NCBI GenBank assembly: GCA_030630935.1
Contig: DAOVMD010000057.1
Location: 1 to 11,290 of the forward strand
Length of the DNA: 11,290 nt
Origin: Candidatus Mcinerneyibacteriota bacterium
GTDB lineage: Bacteria > AUK180 > JAQVHJ01
Reading direction: 5' to 3'
A program made the translations under genes and the position numbers. Below are positions 1 to 6,654 of this stretch, one piece after another; within the stretch, counting starts at the first letter, position 1; the number at the start of each line of letters is the position of its first letter. The notes beneath the pieces are model-generated. The model saw only the letters and a list, made by a program, of their open reading frames with translations. It had not been told where the DNA came from and ran no database searches.

Positions 1-98
1 AACCTCCTATTATGGGTAATTTGAATATGATAACATAAATTACCAAAATCCGGTAACTTTAATTGACACCAACCGGTAATTCTAATTGTCGCTAATCA
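1..98 (-). mobile_element. End of an IS21-like insertion sequence, continuing off the left edge
   Basis: Read on the minus strand, the sequence after the last sense codon of the nuclease gene begins TGATTAGCGACAATTAG. It carries two similar units about 23 bp apart (plus strand 50-70 and 73-92, each ccggtaa..taattg..c), and a weaker third unit may lie near 15-30. Established knowledge: IS21-family ends start with TG and hold several direct repeats of roughly 20 bp of the type GCGACAATTA..ACCGG, bound by the transposase. A strong Shine-Dalgarno, AGGAGG on the minus strand (plus positions 3-8), sits at the window edge, where an istA-like transposase could begin just outside. The terminal TGA of the element is also the stop codon of the neighbouring nuclease. 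The transposase itself is not visible, so the family assignment rests on end structure alone. Confidence 0.6.
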
Positions 99-935
99 TT
101 CACCAGTGTTTCCGGTCGGTACAGCAGTTTTAATACCATTAAATTCCGGCGGATCTGTTTCGGATTGGCAGCTCCCCCAGATATACTCGACATATTCAGG
201 ATGATCAACAAATGGATTTCTATTATTCTGGTAATCATAAATATCATCATTTCTATTTATTTCCTTCTGGCTAATCGGGTCTTGCTGATGCCATTGTCTT
301 AAGGTTGGAAGGATATCTATATTAACAGTTGTGGCGTTAAATATATCCTGCTGCAGATCTCTACCATATCTGACAATAAAATATAAAATTGCACGGGCAG
401 CATCACCCTTATGTTGATCGGCAGGTTCAAATACATTTTTACTACTCGAATTTTTTCCGTTATAACTTATATAGTCACCGCTGCCCCAGGTAGAAATAAC
501 CACTGTAACATTATCCAGCGGTCTATTACTCCGTGATGAGTTCACGTTTGGCTGAGTAGGAAAGAGGTGGTGTAAATCAGTTTTCATATCACCTGTATCA
601 TATTTAAACCATGATTGGCAATATGTATGTTCACAGTTCAATTCATAATCATCAGGCCATCCCCCAACTCCAAGGTTGAAAGATTCCCCGGTATAGACAC
701 ACATTACCCATCCAGAATTATTATCAATATACCCATACATTTCTGCCCTGGCAGCGCCATAGGTATGAAATACATAACCGTTTGAGATGATTGTTCTAAG
801 TGCCTGGGCAAGAGAATCATGACAGAGACCCTGTGCAGAGTCATAGTCCCCGGCAGGGACTTCAGCCTTCGATACAGTTGAGAATATAATAAAGAAAAAG
901 GTTATCAAAGTTATGATAATAAATTGTTTTTTCAT
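96..935 (-). pseudogene. Truncated secreted endonuclease I family nuclease (3' part lost at an insertion sequence)
   Basis: This 279-residue product resembles the N-terminal third of the nuclease at 2166-4865. Residues 1-24 form a signal peptide (lysines, long hydrophobic core, cleavage near SKA-E). The endonuclease I domain (EndA/NucM/Vvn type, a metal-dependent secreted nuclease) covers about 28-256. It has the catalytic E102-H103 in NCEHTYCQSWF, the DLHHLFPT motif (120-127), the RSN motif (135-137) presumed to hold the metal-binding Asn, and GDAARAILYF (178-187). The proline usual after the catalytic histidine is replaced (EHTYC rather than EHSWP). From 260 it enters an FN3 domain, DPPEFNGIKTAVPTGNTGE, which matches the start of FN3 domains in the paralog, then stops at the TGA of the putative insertion end. 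The remaining FN3 and sorting domains are therefore missing. The nuclease domain is intact and could still be made and exported, but without its T9SS signal. The start is supported by AAGGAAG a few bases upstream of the ATG. Confidence 0.8.
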
Positions 936-954
936 GACGCTTCCTTACATTATT

Positions 955-983
955 ATTTTAACATATTTTATAAGGAATTACAA
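955..983 (-). promoter_or_regulatory. Putative sigma70-like promoter of the truncated nuclease gene
   Basis: On the minus strand TTGTAA (983-978) and TAAAAT (960-955) are separated by 17 bp and lie about 20 bp upstream of the ATG, leaving room for the AAGGAAG ribosome site. The match is fair rather than strong, in very AT-rich DNA. Confidence 0.35.
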
Positions 984-1232
984 CTTGAATTTAACCGCGA
1001 AAAGAAGTATATTTCAGCCACGAAGACGCGAAATTACAAAGAGAAGGATAATTTAAGAGTTAAAGTGTTGAATAGTTGAAATGTTATTAAAATCGTTTAA
1101 GTGTTTAAGAAGTTAAGATAGTTCAAGAACAGATAGCAGATAGCAGAGAACAGATAGCAATCGTTTTATAGATTATAGATAACAAAAAAAGAATTTATCT
1201 TATTTTATCAGTTCGGGTTCGGGTTAGGGTGT

Positions 1233-1355
1233 GAGACGTTATTGATAAAACACTTCCCGTTAGGGGAGCAAACTCAAATTGATTACTCAAACGGTTGTTT
1301 GCGAGAGCAAACAATACCCCTACTGCAACATCATAAACAATGCAAAACATTCTTC
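1233..1355 (+). repeat. Left arm of a 123-bp imperfect inverted repeat
   Basis: Aligned by eye, without gaps, this segment matches the reverse complement of 5150-5272 at roughly four of five positions. Shared blocks include gacgttatt, gcaaactcaaa, gattactcaaac, gcaaacaat and cccctactgca. It contains an 8-bp hairpin (ttgtttgc / gcaaacaa, loop gaga, 1295-1314) that is kept in the other arm with a different loop. Confidence 0.8.
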
Positions 1356-1386
1356 ATTTTTCATTATTCATTCTTCATTCTTACTT

Positions 1387-1404
1387 GCACAGCAATCGCT
1401 GTGC
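1387..1404. repeat. Perfect 7-bp hairpin just past the pseudopilin-like gene
   Basis: The stem is gcacagc / gctgtgc with loop aatc, beginning 7 bp after the stop of the minus-strand gene at 1411. It could act in 3'-end formation, but no T-run follows on the minus strand. It also belongs to the GC-loop-GC hairpin family seen in the other spacers. Confidence 0.55.
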
Positions 1405-1410
1405 TATTGT

Positions 1411-1947
1411 TTAGTTATCTGTTGTTACTCCTTTTTCGGAGGAGTAGGAATATTTATATTTTTTATTTCGAAAGTTATGTGAAGGTTTATATCTTATAAT
1501 AAAAGAATTATCATCTTTTAGTAGGGAATATTTTTCAATCTCCAGTTCATTATCATTTAAGTACCCAACTTCAGTTAATACCTTAAGGTTTTCCGGTATG
1601 AACTTATTATCGGTAGAATACATTTTTACTGCTGACCCGAGTTGTCTCAAGTCAGAAGCGATACTTGATTCAAATTTCGAATGGAAATACCCTGCGATAA
1701 AAGGTGACGTAAAGAAGACCAGTAAGATAACAAATCCCCCTGAAAAAATTCCTAATAATGATAAAGTCAAATTGATCTTTCCAAGGAAAAAACCTTCAAA
1801 TAACTCGGGGAATTTTTTTATTCTTGATATACCTATTAAAGTTAAAATTACTGATAGGAATCCCGGCACTATAAACAGACTAATCAGGGATAGGAGGAAA
1901 GCGAGGTATAGAGAAATTGGTACCTTCAGATTTTGTTTTTGTTCCAT
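1411..1947 (-). CDS. Membrane protein with DUF4190-like helices and a pseudopilin-like C-terminal domain
   Basis: The product is 178 residues. Residues 10-42 and 58-87 are two hydrophobic segments joined by a short basic loop (GISRIKKFPELFEG), an arrangement like small two-helix DUF4190-type membrane proteins. After the second helix, residues 95-130 (SSIASDLRQLGSAVKMYSTD...PENLKVLTEVGYL) resemble the start of the globular part of type II secretion/type IV pseudopilins (GspG-like 'DLRQLGSALKMY..D.G.YP'). The tail (131-178) is polar. There is no prepilin-peptidase site at the N-terminus, so it is unlikely to be processed as a pilin. Function is unknown. It lies downstream of the large nuclease gene on the same strand, across a 218-bp repeat-filled gap, so co-transcription is possible but not shown. 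The ribosome site is weak (AAAGA close to the ATG). The reading is based on pattern recognition only. Confidence 0.7.
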   Translation of the reverse strand: MEQKQNLKVPISLYLAFLLSLISLFIVPGFLSVILTLIGISRIKKFPELFEGFFLGKINLTLSLLGIFSGGFVILLVFFTSPFIAGYFHSKFESSIASDLRQLGSAVKMYSTDNKFIPENLKVLTEVGYLNDNELEIEKYSLLKDDNSFIIRYKPSHNFRNKKYKYSYSSEKGVTTDN

Positions 1948-1992
1948 TCTTTAATTTGTTGTGCGTTTTATAAGGCCTGCTTACAGACCCTG

Positions 1993-2167
1993 CTTGCGAA
2001 GCAAGTTTACAAAGCCGGTGTTACATTTTTATCAGAACCATCTTGCGAAGCAAGTTTACAAAGCCGGTGTTACATTTTTATCAGAACCATCTTGCGAAGC
2101 AAGTTTACAAAGCCTATTTTGAAAGCCCCGCTTGCGAAGCAAGCTTACAAAGCCCTCTTCGAGGGCT
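1993..2167. repeat. Array of four hairpin-bearing repeats, 49-bp period at its left end
   Basis: Units start at 1993, 2042, 2091 and 2131. The first two are identical over 49 bp. The third and fourth keep only the first ~24 bp (cttgcgaagcaag then t/cttacaaagcc). Each begins with a 13-nt perfect hairpin, cttgc-gaa-gcaag, extended in the fourth copy to gcttgc/gcaagc. The core gcgaagc is the sequence known from DNA chemistry as an exceptionally stable mini-hairpin. The array lies between two minus-strand genes, directly past the stop of the large nuclease. Confidence 0.85.
2151..2167 (-). terminator. Hairpin overlapping the stop codon of the large nuclease gene
   Basis: A perfect 7-bp stem, agccctc / gagggct with loop ttc, overlaps the TAG stop at 2166-2168. 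It could end transcription or protect the 3' end, but no T-run follows on the minus strand, so intrinsic termination is doubtful. Confidence 0.35.
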
Positions 2168-4865
2168 AGTTTATTATTCCTAATTTACCGGTATGCATTT
2201 TACCTGATGCATCTTTAATCACGAAGAAATAAATTCCTGACCCCAGGTTTTCTGTTTCAAGGACTGCCTGGTTATTTGATATAAGTGTAATCCCGGAATT
2301 TATTTCTGCAACCAAATCTCCATTCAGGGAATAAATACTGATTGAAGAGAAAGCCGAGTCTTCAATTACGATTGAGACATCAGAGCCCTTTGCCGGATTC
2401 GGATAGATCTTTACTGTTCCCGGTTCCGGTGGTGGAGGAGGTGGTGTTCCAGATTTTGTTGGAATTCCTTCAAGTTCAATTAAATTTGACTCTTCATTAT
2501 TCAATGAATCTTCTGCTCTTACAATAAAGTAATAGGCTTGTCCCTTTGTCAAATCAGTTATAGTTAATGACGAAGTATTTGTTGTTGTATATGACGGCAC
2601 ATCAAAGTATTGCCCGCCCGAATGTATACTATAATAAACATTATATGTAATAGGGTTTGACCCTTCCGGGTCTGTCGCCTGATCCCATTCCAGTGTTAGT
2701 GACTTTCCATCCTTCAAATCAACAATATTTTTTATCCCTTCAAAGACCGGTGGTGTTGTGTCAGGCCCGCTGCTATACGGTGCAGCAGATTGTTCGAGAC
2801 CATTTTCATCTTCATTCCCTACCGAATCTTCTGCTCGTACAACAAAGAAATATGTCACCCCGTTTGTTAAGCCGGTCAATGTAATCCCGGTTGCGTTAGT
2901 TGTTGAGTCATCCGGTGTTGAGAAATTCTGTCCACCTGAACTTGTATCATAATAAATATTATAAGTTATCGGCGTTGACGGGTCAGTTGCAGTGTTCCAG
3001 GTCAGTACAACTTGTCCTGCTGTCCCGTTTCCGTTTGCTGTTTGGACTCCTGTAAATACTGGTGGATCAGTATCTGAAACATTAGGTGCAGCAGATTGTT
3101 CGACACCATTTCCATATTCGTTCCCGCCCGAATCTTCTGCCCTGACTACAAAATAATATGTTACCCCGTTTGTTAGTCCAGTTAAAGTCAGTCCGGAAGC
3201 TGATGTTGTTGTAGTATTAGGCGTTGTAAAATTCTGTGTTCCTGAACTAGTCGCATAATAGATATTATATGTAATTGGCATTGACGGGTCGGTTGCAGTA
3301 TCCCAGGATAATTGAATCTCCCCTGAAGTTCCCGTTGCATTTGCTGATGTAACCCCGAAGAAATCCGGTGGGGAATTATCTACGAAAACATACGGTATCA
3401 CCGAGAGTTCAACTGTGTTTGTATCTTCATAAGGTCCGCCTTCACCTCCGGGTACGCTATCTTCTGCCCTCACAACAAACCAATAAGTTGTTCCGTTTGT
3501 TAAACCCGTCACATAAATTTCTGTATTAGTCGTAGTTCTGAAAGGTGCTCCAAAAAACTGTCCTCCTGAAGTTGTTCCAACATAAACATTATAAGTAATT
3601 GGCGGGGTCTGGTCAGTTGCGGAATCCCAGCTAAGGTAAACTTCTCCGGTATTCCCTGTTGCTAATGCAGTCTGAATTCCTGCAAAGAGAGGCGGGTCAT
3701 GGTCTGTTGTATCTTCCGGTGCCGCAGAAATCTCTACGGAATTTGTATCTTCATTCTCTTTTGAATCTTCTGCTCTCACAACAAAATAATATGTAGTTCC
3801 GTCAACCAGGCCATTCACATTCACATTTAGATTTGTAGTTGTTTGATTTGGTGTTGAGAAATTCTGTCCGCCAGAACTTGCCGCATAATAAATATTATAA
3901 GTTATAGGCGTTGAAGGATCGGTTGCTGCATTCCAGATAAGATGAATCTGACCTGTTGCTCCTGTAGAAGCCGCTGATTGCAGCCCTGAGAAAACAGGGG
4001 GATCAGTATCGGGTGTACACCCGTCCCCTGGCCAGATCTCACAAACCCATTCCGGATGGTCAATGAAGGGGTTTCTGTTACCCTGAATTGCATAAACATT
4101 ATCGTTCCTATCAAGTTCTTTCTGACTGACAGGGTCTGCAGCATGCCATTCCTTCATCATTGCAAGTGCCCAGGGTTTAAGATTTGCACCATCTATCATA
4201 CCATTTTCATCGAAACTTCCATCTTCTCCATAATATCTTGTACACATATAAAAATAAATTCTGGCATGATCACCCTTGAACTTATCAATTGGTTCAAATA
4301 CTGTCCCCGTATAAACACCAGCGTAAACATATGAATTTGAACCTACCTTAGAACCGTTTGTTCCTGTCCAGGATGGGGAATTTACTTCACCATACGGGTA
4401 ATTAGATCTTCTGTTATTTACATAACCATCAGTGGGAATGACATGGAACATATCTGAATACATAGGATTGGCTTTATTGAACCAACTTGAGGGCCAGGAA
4501 TGCTCACGGTTAAAACAGTCTCCTTCTCCGGAATAATTTCCGCATTTATCTCCAACATCATAATGATAACTGTAATCATAAGTACCATCAGTCTTTTCAG
4601 AATATATACACCAAACAGTACCATTTGGTCTTTTATCTGTAGGGGTATATCCTGAGTAAATTCCAAAACCACCATAAGCTTCATAAAGTTCATCATAATC
4701 GATAACTGAATGACCATCAATTATATTGTTCAGGTTTTGACGCAGTACATTCCCGGATCCGGTTGCAGAGTCATAATACCCCGGCGGAGCATCTGCATAT
4801 GTTAGTGAAAAGGGTATTAACAAAATTGTGATTAATACTAAAAAGATTGGAATTTTATTTTTCAT
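2166..4865 (-). CDS. Secreted endonuclease I with five FN3 domains and a T9SS type A sorting domain
   Basis: The product is 899 residues from the ATG at 4865-4863, chosen because GAGGAGAG lies just upstream; the in-frame ATG at 4898 falls inside the promoter. Residues 1-24 are a signal peptide (cleavage near TYA-D). The endonuclease I domain spans about 25-285: E121-H122 in NREHSWPSSWF, DMFHVIPTDGYVNNRRSNYP (138-157), FEPIDKFKGDHARIYFYM (190-207) and NRNPFIDHPEW (263-273). Five FN3 domains follow at about 287-384, 389-492, 496-594, 599-696 and 702-802, then a proline stretch (807-813). A T9SS sorting domain occupies 816-899, with KIYPNPA near its start and GSGIYFFVI...GK near its end. Family knowledge: such nucleases cut DNA or RNA non-specifically with a divalent metal. 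Inference: it crosses the outer membrane by T9SS and is released or cell-attached, perhaps for nucleic-acid scavenging or biofilm turnover. It is paralogous to the truncated gene at 96-935. Confidence 0.92.
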   Translation of the reverse strand: MKNKIPIFLVLITILLIPFSLTYADAPPGYYDSATGSGNVLRQNLNNIIDGHSVIDYDELYEAYGGFGIYSGYTPTDKRPNGTVWCIYSEKTDGTYDYSYHYDVGDKCGNYSGEGDCFNREHSWPSSWFNKANPMYSDMFHVIPTDGYVNNRRSNYPYGEVNSPSWTGTNGSKVGSNSYVYAGVYTGTVFEPIDKFKGDHARIYFYMCTRYYGEDGSFDENGMIDGANLKPWALAMMKEWHAADPVSQKELDRNDNVYAIQGNRNPFIDHPEWVCEIWPGDGCTPDTDPPVFSGLQSAASTGATGQIHLIWNAATDPSTPITYNIYYAASSGGQNFSTPNQTTTNLNVNVNGLVDGTTYYFVVRAEDSKENEDTNSVEISAAPEDTTDHDPPLFAGIQTALATGNTGEVYLSWDSATDQTPPITYNVYVGTTSGGQFFGAPFRTTTNTEIYVTGLTNGTTYWFVVRAEDSVPGGEGGPYEDTNTVELSVIPYVFVDNSPPDFFGVTSANATGTSGEIQLSWDTATDPSMPITYNIYYATSSGTQNFTTPNTTTTSASGLTLTGLTNGVTYYFVVRAEDSGGNEYGNGVEQSAAPNVSDTDPPVFTGVQTANGNGTAGQVVLTWNTATDPSTPITYNIYYDTSSGGQNFSTPDDSTTNATGITLTGLTNGVTYFFVVRAEDSVGNEDENGLEQSAAPYSSGPDTTPPVFEGIKNIVDLKDGKSLTLEWDQATDPEGSNPITYNVYYSIHSGGQYFDVPSYTTTNTSSLTITDLTKGQAYYFIVRAEDSLNNEESNLIELEGIPTKSGTPPPPPPEPGTVKIYPNPAKGSDVSIVIEDSAFSSISIYSLNGDLVAEINSGITLISNNQAVLETENLGSGIYFFVIKDASGKMHTGKLGIIN
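2460..4007 (-). repeat. DNA repeats encoding five FN3 domains, period about 310 bp
   Basis: Each FN3 unit keeps DPPxFxGxxxA, TGxxGxxxLxWxxATD, PITYNxY and TYYFVVRAEDS motifs. At the nucleotide level, units 1 and 4 share long identical runs around 2919-3002 and 3855-3935, which suggests fairly recent duplication or gene conversion. Confidence 0.85.
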
Positions 4866-4888
4866 ATTATTCTCTCCTCTTATATTAT

Positions 4889-4917
4889 ATATTATCATAT
4901 TTTGATATAGAAGTCAA
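4889..4917 (-). promoter_or_regulatory. Sigma70-like promoter of the large nuclease gene
   Basis: On the minus strand TTGACT (4917-4912) and TAATAT (4894-4889) are separated by exactly 17 bp, about 24 bp upstream of the ATG. A perfect palindrome abuts the -35 element on its upstream side. Confidence 0.65.
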
Positions 4918-4918
4918 G

Positions 4919-4948
4919 CACTTCGGTTAATAAAAATTAACCGAAGTG
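4919..4948. promoter_or_regulatory. Perfect 13-bp palindrome beside the nuclease promoter, possible operator
   Basis: The arms cacttcggttaat and attaaccgaagtg are exact reverse complements around a 4-nt AT spacer. The palindrome ends one base before the -35 hexamer. There is no T-run on either side and no gene ends nearby, so a terminator is unlikely. A dimeric regulator site is the natural reading, but no regulator is encoded in the window. Confidence 0.55.
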
Positions 4949-5149
4949 AGAGAACAGATAGCAGAGAACAGATAGCAGAGAGTTAAATAGTTCAACTGTT
5001 CAATGCATGCTCCGCATGCGTTCAAGAGTTATTATAAAGACATGCTATCGCATGTCTATAGTTCAATAGTTGAAATGTTGAAAAAGCGTTTAAATGCTAT
5101 TGTTTCGCTTCGCTCCACATTTATGATTTATGATTGAATATTAGTAATT

Positions 5150-5272
5150 GAAGATTGCTTTGCATTATTGATTACGATGCAGTAGGGGCATTGTTTGCTT
5201 TCGCAAACAACAGTTTGAGTAATCAGTTTGAGTTTGCTTCTATAAATAGGAGTGTCTTACAAATAACGTCTT
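5150..5272 (-). repeat. Right arm of the 123-bp imperfect inverted repeat
   Basis: This is the inverted partner of 1233-1355. Its internal hairpin (5191-5210) keeps the stem ttgtttgc / gcaaacaa, but the plus-strand loop is tttc, where a perfect inverted copy of the other arm would read tctc. Confidence 0.8.
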
Positions 5273-5308
5273 AAATTATTAAGAGTTTCAAAAACGCAGT
5301 GAAGTGAT

Positions 5309-5343
5309 CCCGATCAATTTCAGTAATATGAAATTCAATCGGG
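5309..5343. repeat. Compound hairpin in the spacer
   Basis: The outer stem cccgat / atcggg and inner stem aatttca / tgaaatt are separated by small bulges around loop gtaata. No T-run follows. It could be a structured RNA element or a decayed mobile-element remnant. Confidence 0.5.
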
Positions 5344-5813
5344 AAACCCTGACCAAATGAATTTAATCCTCCCGCATGATAAAAAAACAAAAAACAATAT
5401 AAATAAGCTACTTACAAGTCCCTTCCAGTCTCCCGATGCGTGTCGTTAGCAGGATCTCCTCACTCCGGTCGTCAATCTGCTGAAGAATTATTTATTTTGT
5501 TTTTTTTTAGTTTGTTTTTGTTTTATTTTTTTTCATCCCGTCCATCCCGTCCATCCCTGTTAAAATTCACATTCGACTGTTTGATAAGTATCTTCAGCTC
5601 TAAACAAATATAAACAATATTAATAAGTTATTTATAAGTCTCTTTGTCGTCCCTGTTAAAAATTTTTCTTTTTTTGTTTTTTAGTTCTCTTAAGTTCTCT
5701 TCAGTTCCCTGTTAATTTAAAAAAGTTTGAGCGAAGCGAGTTAAGTCAATTTCTGTTTCTTTTTTTTTGTTCTCGTCAGTTCTCTGTTAAAAATCTTTTT
5801 TTGTTTTTTTCTC

Positions 5814-5842
5814 TTGACAATTGGATAAAAAACATTTATAAT
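5814..5842 (+). promoter_or_regulatory. Consensus sigma70 promoter of the Mce operon
   Basis: TTGACA (5814-5819), a 17-bp spacer and TATAAT (5837-5842) match the consensus exactly. The expected start point near 5849 leaves an untranslated leader of only about 13 nt before the permease ATG at 5862, with AGGT as the only ribosome-site match. Confidence 0.8.
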
Positions 5843-5861
5843 TTCAATATGCAGGTAAATT

Positions 5862-6653
5862 ATGTTTATAATTGATTTCATAGAAAATATTGGTGAGCGA
5901 GTTAGGCAATTTTTCACTACTATTTTTCTAATAATGAACTTCTTCATTCAGACCATTATAAAACTATTCAGGTTGAATATTGTTGAAATTAGGTTAATGC
6001 GCCGTTCCATTTTGAATCAGATCAGGTTTACCTTAGTTGAACCGTTTTTCTTCCTAATAATAATGACTATCATGAGTGGTACACTTGTTGCTGTAATCAG
6101 TTTAATTAACTTTCCTTTAATAAACATTGAAGCGTTTATGAGATTTATTATGGTTTCTATTCTTGTAAAAGAGGTAGGTCCCATAATTGTCAGTATTATT
6201 ATTATTTCCAGATCTGTAACCGCAATAACCTCACATCTTGGGAATATGCAATTGAGCGGTGAGATTAGAACACTTGAACAGCTTGGAATTGATCCAATGA
6301 TTTATATTGCAGTACCAAGATACATAGGGTTTAGTTTATCTTTTGTTATGATGCTGATTTATTTTGATTTCTTCACAATCTTCGTAAGTTTTATTATTGC
6401 AAACTTCAATTGGGATATTTCTTTAAATCGATTTATGGTTATTTTCTTTCAGGGAATTCCAATGGCAGACTATTTATTTATCCTGTTAAAAGCTATAATA
6501 ATCGGAGAAGGTTTATCAGTGATTGCAACCTGGTTCGGGCTTTCAATTAAAGGTTCCAATATTGCAATTCCAAAACACCAAACCCGGGCTGTAGTCTATT
6601 CTTTTATTTGGTTTTTTTTCATAGATCTAATCTTTAACATTTTACAAATTTGA
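5862..6653 (+). CDS. MlaE/YrbE-family lipid transport permease
   Basis: The product is 263 residues, the normal length for MlaE-type permeases of Mce/Mla systems, inner-membrane proteins that work with an ABC ATPase and an MCE protein to move lipids between membranes. An N-terminal amphipathic/hydrophobic stretch (16-37) precedes the family start motif QIRFTLVE (53-60) and several membrane helices (about 61-85, 92-120, 155-178, 205-230 and 240-262). The family's central motif is well kept: KEVGPI (103-108), then SRSVTAITSHLGNMQ (116-130) and GEIRTLEQLGIDPMIYI (133-149), equivalent to 'ELGP..R..aaia.elG.M....qidAL..lGidP'. It is first in a three-gene operon under a consensus promoter, and its stop lies one base before the next ATG. 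The start at 5862 has only a weak ribosome site. An mlaE symbol is withheld because orthology to the E. coli gene is not shown. Confidence 0.9.
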   Translation: MFIIDFIENIGERVRQFFTTIFLIMNFFIQTIIKLFRLNIVEIRLMRRSILNQIRFTLVEPFFFLIIMTIMSGTLVAVISLINFPLINIEAFMRFIMVSILVKEVGPIIVSIIIISRSVTAITSHLGNMQLSGEIRTLEQLGIDPMIYIAVPRYIGFSLSFVMMLIYFDFFTIFVSFIIANFNWDISLNRFMVIFFQGIPMADYLFILLKAIIIGEGLSVIATWFGLSIKGSNIAIPKHQTRAVVYSFIWFFFIDLIFNILQI

Positions 6654-6654
6654 T

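Larger units (their letters stand above)
936..1410. other. Non-coding spacer with degenerate dispersed repeats
   Basis: I see no convincing gene here. From the left it holds the promoter of the truncated nuclease and an 'accgcgaaaag..ccacgaagacgcgaa' phrase (about 994-1033) of the kind scattered in many bacterial genomes. Next come repeated 'agttgaaatgtt/gtttaagtg' words (1055-1125), copies of the word 'agaacagatagcag' (about 1128-1160, with similar copies at 4950-4980), and the left arm of the 123-bp inverted repeat (1233-1355). It ends with a run of 'cattcttcat' words and a perfect hairpin at 1387-1404. Short open frames through the repeat have no ribosome site and low-complexity products. 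Confidence 0.7.
4949..5861. other. Long non-coding region of decayed repeats and hairpins
   Basis: I see no gene here. In order it holds two 'agaacagatagcag' words (4950-4980) and two perfect hairpins (5005-5019, stem gcatgc, loop tcc; 5038-5057, stem agacatgc, loop tatc). The right arm of the 123-bp inverted repeat follows (5150-5272), then a compound hairpin (5309-5343), three 9-bp 'catcccgtc' units (5534-5560), and a degenerate direct repeat (around 5391-5421 and 5607-5637, 'aacaatat.aataag..a.tta.aagtc'). Several T-rich stretches each follow 'ctgttaa' (about 5557, 5655, 5708 and 5783). The region ends at the Mce operon promoter. Confidence 0.7.

Noticed and set aside
1242-1499. Plus-strand open frames in the left inverted-repeat arm
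   Set aside because: They run through repeat and hairpin sequence, have no ribosome site and continue antisense into the pseudopilin-like gene.
1598-1954. Plus-strand frame antisense to the pseudopilin-like gene
   Set aside because: The minus-strand frame shows clear membrane segments and a family-like tail; this one is a shadow.
1993-2160. CRISPR array
   Set aside because: Repeats are 49 bp with almost no variable spacer, the first two units are wholly identical, and no cas gene is present. Tandem hairpin repeats explain it better.
1933-2169. Plus-strand open frame across the 49-bp repeats
   Set aside because: Its product is only the translated repeat, with no ribosome site; it is a by-product of the repeat unit lacking stops.
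4863-4898. Longer start of the large nuclease at 4898
   Set aside because: That ATG lies between the -35 and -10 elements, and the 11 extra residues would precede a complete signal peptide. The ATG at 4865 has a strong ribosome site.
4919-4948. Intrinsic terminator
   Set aside because: The stem is long, but no T-run follows on either strand and no gene ends nearby.
5741-5947. Minus-strand lysine-rich frame over the Mce promoter
   Set aside because: The product is low-complexity from T-rich DNA and overlaps the consensus promoter and the permease start.
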